This document shows, piece by piece, positions 60,771 to 64,000 of a stretch of DNA of 64,000 nucleotides (position 1 is its first letter; each line of letters opens with the position of its first letter). The DNA is from Pseudomonas parakoreensis. Lineage in GTDB: Bacteria; Pseudomonadota; Gammaproteobacteria; Pseudomonadales; Pseudomonadaceae. The translations under genes and the position numbers were made by a program. The notes below the pieces were generated by a model. That model did not search any database and was not told where the DNA came from. It saw only the letters and a list, made by a program, of their open reading frames with translations. Location: contig NZ_BQHY01000011.1 of the NCBI RefSeq assembly GCF_021602155.1, positions 1 to 64,000 on the forward strand. Direction: 5' to 3'.

Positions 60771-60865
60771 CTGTGGCGAGGGAGCTTGCTCCCGCTGGAC
60801 GGCAAAGCCGTCCCAAAAACAACGACTGCTGCGCAGCCGAGCGGGAGCAAGCTCCCTCGCCACAG
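60771..60865. repeat. REP pair, GAGGGAGCTTGCTCCC family
   Basis: CTGTGGCGAGGGAGCTTGCT and its inverse between the convergent kinase and YebC genes, probably acting as their shared 3-prime structure. Confidence 0.9.
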
Positions 60866-60882
60866 CTTATCTTTGTAACAAA

Positions 60883-61587
60883 TCAGCCCGCCAGACCGAC
60901 AAACATGTCCTGCACGTCATCGTGGTTGTCGAGACCTTCCAGGAACGCTTCAACTTCGGCCATCTGCTCGGCGCTCAGGCCGCTGACCGGGTTCTTCGGC
61001 TGGTAGCCGAGTTTCGCCGACAACACCGTGAAACCTTGCTCAGGCAGGGCTTTCTGGACGGCATCGAGGTCAGTCGGATCGGTCAGGAACAGGGTCGCGC
61101 CCTCTTCACCCGGCTCAAAGTCCTGGGCACCGGCCTCGATCGCGGCCATTTCCGGGTCGGCGTCCGGGGTGTCCGGCGAAGCTTCGATCATGCCGACGTG
61201 GTTGAAGTCCCAGGCCACCGAACCGGATGCGCCCAGTTGGCCCTTGCGGAACGCCACGCGGATTTCCGCGACGGTGCGGTTGATGTTGTCGGTCACGCAC
61301 TCGACGATCAACGGAACCTGATGCGGTGCGAAACCTTCGTACGTCACACGGTGGTATTGCACGGTTTCGCCCAGCAAGCCAGCGCCTTTCTTGATGGCAC
61401 GGTCCAGGGTTTCCTTGGGCATCGAGGCTTTCTTGGCCTGTTCGACCACCAGACGCAGGTGTGCGTTGGTGGCGGTATCGGCACCGTTGCGGGCAGCGAT
61501 GGTGATTTCTTTCACCAGTTTGCCGAAGATCTTGCCCTTGGCGTTGGCTGCCGCTTCTTTGTGTTTAACCTTCCACTGTGCGCCCAT
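60883..61587 (-). CDS. YebC/PmpR-family DNA-binding regulator
   Basis: 234-aa three-domain protein with the family N-terminus ([20 protein letters not shown]) and conserved [35 protein letters not shown]. YebC-type proteins act in transcription regulation, and recent work on some members points to relief of ribosome stalling. This is the YebC-II-like subgroup by its [23 protein letters not shown] segment, rather than the ruvC-linked copy; the paralog is not in the window. Confidence 0.92.
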   Translation of the reverse strand: MGAQWKVKHKEAAANAKGKIFGKLVKEITIAARNGADTATNAHLRLVVEQAKKASMPKETLDRAIKKGAGLLGETVQYHRVTYEGFAPHQVPLIVECVTDNINRTVAEIRVAFRKGQLGASGSVAWDFNHVGMIEASPDTPDADPEMAAIEAGAQDFEPGEEGATLFLTDPTDLDAVQKALPEQGFTVLSAKLGYQPKNPVSGLSAEQMAEVEAFLEGLDNHDDVQDMFVGLAG

Positions 61588-61808
61588 TACTCACTCTCTT
61601 GATCTGTGGCGCCGAGACATCTATTGGCCGACGCGTGGCGCCAAGTTTATACGGCCTAAAGTCGGCAATCGACCAAAAAAATTCTTTGTTGAATCGACAT
61701 CTTCACCGCGACTTGTAGGGCGATTCTGAAAAGCCCACCAGCCACGACCATTAATGCTCGGGTTTTCGTACCCTCTGCCGTCCGTATTGCCCCACAGAGC
61801 CCGTATGA

Positions 61809-63194
61809 ATGCTCAATGACCAGCAAAGCCCGTTTACCCTGACCCTGACCGACGGCCCACTGTGCCTGCCGGTCCTGCGTTTCAGTGGCAAGGAAGCACT
61901 CAATCAGCCGTTTCGTTTCGAGATTGAAGTGATCGCCCTGGCCCCGGCCTTGGCGCCGGGCAGCCTGCTGCGGCAACCGGCGTTCCTGTGTCTGGGCGAC
62001 GCTCACAGCATTCACGGCCTGATCCACAGTGTCAGTTGTGAGCATCGCGCCAGCCACCGCATTGGCTACCGATTGACGCTGGTGCCGCACCTGCAACGTC
62101 TGGCACAGTCGCCGCAGCGTCGGGTCTTCGTGCAAGCGAGCGTGCCGGCGATCCTTGCGCAACTGCTCGAAGAGCATGAACTGCCAGCCGACAGTTACCG
62201 GATCGAAATGAGCGTCGGCCACTACCCACCACGGGAATTTTGCCTGCAATACGAGGAGAGCGACCTGGCCTTCCTTCACCGTCTGTGTGAGCAGGAAGGC
62301 ATTCACTATCACTTCGAACATCGCCCGGACGGGCATGTGGTGGTATTTGCCGATGACAACCTGAGCCTGCCGCAAGAACCGCTGGCAGTGCCGTTTGCCG
62401 TGACCGACGACACGCCATCACCGCGCATCAGCACGCTGTTACAGCGCCATGACGCGACACCGGTCATGGCCGCGCCCGGCATTCGAAACCGGGGCCAGGC
62501 AGTCATCAGCGCCGACGCGGCCAACCACCCCGTACCTGCGCTCACACCGCTCAACCTGTCGAGCGAGCAGCGTCACACCGAACAACGCAGCCGGCGCCAT
62601 CTGCAGCGTCAGCGCTGCCAGTCGCGCACGATTCGCGGGCGCAGCGATTGCAGCGCACTGCGCAGCGGACATCTGCTGCAGATCAGCGAGCATCCGATCA
62701 ACGCGTTCAACGAGCAATGGCTGATCACCGAATTGCAGCATCAAGGCCAGCACCCCTCGATCCTCGATCCGACAACGGACGCGCATCGCTATCACAACGA
62801 TTTCACCGCCCTGCCCTGGTCGACCGATTTTCGCCCGCCCTTGGCGCAGCCGCGCCTGAACATCGGCGGCTATCACCTGGCACGAGTGCTGGGTTCGCCT
62901 GGCCAGCCAGCGCCACTGGATGATCGCGGGCGCATCGGCGTCAGCCTGTGGCCGACGCAGACAGCCGAGTCTGCATGCCTGTGGCTGCCGATCGCGCTGA
63001 CCGGCGCCGGCCGCCTCGCCCCCCACCAACTGCCCCGCGCCGGCAGTGAGGTGTGGGTGAGCTTCCTCGACAGCGACCCTGATCGACCGATCCTCTGCCT
63101 CGCCCATCCACGCCCGGCGCCACCGAACGAAACGCCACCCCCGCGCGACGACAGCCTGTTGCTCGACTGGCTGCTCCACGGGGCCGATCCGTAA
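61809..63194 (+). CDS. Short orphan VgrG-family type VI secretion spike protein
   Basis: 461 aa, well below the 600-700 aa of full VgrG. The gp27-like part is present (LRFSGKEALNQPFRFEIEVIAL, FCLQYEESDLAFLHRLCEQEGIHYHFEH) and a gp5 OB-fold is recognisable (GRIGVSLWPTQTAESACLWLPI, PRAGSEVWVSFLDSDPDRPIL). The C-terminal beta-helix needle is absent; the protein ends in a proline-rich tail. The region at 230-300 is Arg/Gln-rich and divergent. No tss, Hcp or effector gene is adjacent. The start context is weak; ATG 61816 is out of frame. Confidence 0.82.
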   Translation: MLNDQQSPFTLTLTDGPLCLPVLRFSGKEALNQPFRFEIEVIALAPALAPGSLLRQPAFLCLGDAHSIHGLIHSVSCEHRASHRIGYRLTLVPHLQRLAQSPQRRVFVQASVPAILAQLLEEHELPADSYRIEMSVGHYPPREFCLQYEESDLAFLHRLCEQEGIHYHFEHRPDGHVVVFADDNLSLPQEPLAVPFAVTDDTPSPRISTLLQRHDATPVMAAPGIRNRGQAVISADAANHPVPALTPLNLSSEQRHTEQRSRRHLQRQRCQSRTIRGRSDCSALRSGHLLQISEHPINAFNEQWLITELQHQGQHPSILDPTTDAHRYHNDFTALPWSTDFRPPLAQPRLNIGGYHLARVLGSPGQPAPLDDRGRIGVSLWPTQTAESACLWLPIALTGAGRLAPHQLPRAGSEVWVSFLDSDPDRPILCLAHPRPAPPNETPPPRDDSLLLDWLLHGADP

Positions 63195-63255
63195 GCACCG
63201 CAGACATTGGAATTGAGTACAGCTGCCGGAAAGTGGTTGGCCGGGAGGTTGCTAT

Positions 63256-63712
63256 CACGAGCAGGCTAACTCCTGCAGTTGGATTGGGTGTGAGCAGTGG
63301 GAGGTTGGTCGGCTGTCAGGCCGCCATCGCTGGCAAGCCAGCTCCCACAGGTGGATTGGGTGTGTTCAGTTGGAGATTTGGTCGCTGTCAGGCCGTCTTC
63401 GCGAGCAGGCTCGCTCCCACAGTGGGAATGGGTGCTGGCAGCTGGAGACTGGTCGGCTGTCAGGCCGCCATCGCTGGCAAGCCAGCTCCCACAGGTGGAT
63501 TGGGTGTGTTCAGTTGGAGATTTGGTCGGCTGTCAGGCCGTCTTCGCGAGCAGGCTCGCTCCCACAGTGGGAATGGGGTGTTGGTAGCTGGAGACTGGTT
63601 GGCTGTCGGGCCGCCTTCGCTGGCAAGCCAGCTCCCACAGGTGGATTGGGTGCGGTCTGTTGGAAATTGGTCGGCCCATAGGCCGCCTTCGCTGGCAGGC
63701 TCGTTTCCACAG
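63256..63712. repeat. Tandem array of seven ~72-bp units carrying REP cores
   Basis: REP cores start at 63256, 63328, 63400, 63472, 63545, 63618 and 63690, a regular 72-73 base spacing. Cores alternate between GCGAGCAGGCTCGC and GCTGGCAAGCCAGC types; the first is degenerate and the last (GCTGGCAGGCTCG) is a hybrid of both. The linker (TGGATTGGGTGTGTTCAGTT and CTGGTCGGCTGTCAGGCCG) is also conserved, so the array arose by unit duplication. It fills much of the gene-free right end (63195-64000). Confidence 0.93.
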
Positions 63713-63814
63713 AAAAGCAAAGCAGTCCAGGCTGACCGCATGCTTTTCACCACTCAACAGGATGAGCGTTAGCTCGGCTGCAGCGCTTGATCTTGCCGTG
63801 CCGGCCCCATCGGC

Positions 63815-64000
63815 AGGCTGAGTGGAGGGGTTTATCCGGGGGTGGGAGCGCAGCGACCGTTTGGCGTAGCCAAACGCATCGAGAGGAGGTGCAGCGAAGC
63901 AAACCGTAGGCGATGCCCCCGGATGAACCCCGTAACGAAGGAACCCGAGCCTAAGCGAGGGCCGCACGCCGGGGCCAAGCCTTTTGCTTACTTTTCGGCG
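63815..64000. repeat. Probable dispersed intergenic repeat (partial)
   Basis: The segment with GGAGGGGTTTATCCGGGGGT, TTTGGCGTAGCCAAACG and CCCCCGGATGAACCCCGTAA has nested inverted repeats and no credible gene on either strand. From memory, very similar sequence is scattered in Pseudomonas genomes. It runs off the window edge. Confidence 0.5.

Noticed and set aside
63256-63712. CRISPR array
   Set aside because: Regular spacing suggested it, but the whole 72-base unit is repeated, the spacers are not unique and the cores match scattered REP elements. No cas genes are present.
63233-63772. 179-aa frame through the REP array
   Set aside because: The apparent protein repeats (CQAAIAGKPAPTGG...) are just translated REP units.

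Overview
The window is a high-GC Pseudomonas chromosome segment, most likely from the P. fluorescens group. The assignment rests on the Crc-titrating sRNA locus, a Fur-controlled PrrF sRNA, the liu leucine-catabolism genes under LiuR, and roughly twenty dispersed REP-type palindromes of the families GCGAGCaaGCTCGC, GCTGGCaaGCCAGC and GTAGGAGCTGCCGCAGGC. There are no rRNA, tRNA, phage, IS or CRISPR features. Nearly all spacers of more than 100 bases hold a REP pair or a readable regulatory signal.

Layout. 0.3-8.5 kb: a six-gene ABC uptake operon of the glycerol GlpSTPQV type (minus strand) with a sigma-54 promoter, a phased upstream array of TGAACA sites, and a divergent sigma-54 activator. 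8.7-13.4 kb: housekeeping genes cysS, glnS, ppiB and lpxH. 13.4-18.4 kb: an EmrAB-TolC-like tripartite efflux operon headed by a MarR repressor whose two identical palindromic operators lie upstream. 18.6-24.0 kb: tamA-tamB. 24.1-30.0 kb: a GNAT enzyme, exonuclease III, a PstS-OmpA fusion protein, and an acyl-CoA dehydrogenase with a divergent LysR regulator. 30.1-40.0 kb: the leucine/isovalerate pathway (liuR, liuE, an acyl-CoA ligase, liuABCD) with LiuR boxes. Between liuE and the ligase gene lies a CrcY-type sRNA with a sigma-54 promoter and CbrB-like half-sites. 40.0-42.8 kb: a phage-repressor-like regulator, a DUF6124 protein, PrrF with its Fur box, and an M14 cytosolic carboxypeptidase.

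42.9-51.1 kb is the most unusual part. An ECF sigma factor with its anti-sigma factor sits on one side and a catalase-like peroxidase plus cytochrome b561 on the other. The two transcription units have the same promoter (GGAATAACC-N12-CGTCT). Between them lies a compact three-gene cassette: a stand-alone NRPS-type adenylation enzyme, a TmpA-like membrane flavoprotein and an enoyl-CoA hydratase. It looks inserted into an older ECF/peroxidase locus and may form a small undescribed pathway.

51.2-57.8 kb: a complete Csu-type (archaic) chaperone-usher pilus operon with four spore-coat-U subunits, chaperone, usher and tip adhesin. 58.1-63.2 kb: zapE, a leucine-rich-repeat protein kinase, a YebC/PmpR-family regulator and a short orphan VgrG. 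63.2-64.0 kb: a seven-unit tandem array of about 72 bp carrying REP cores, followed by a probable dispersed non-coding repeat at the window edge.
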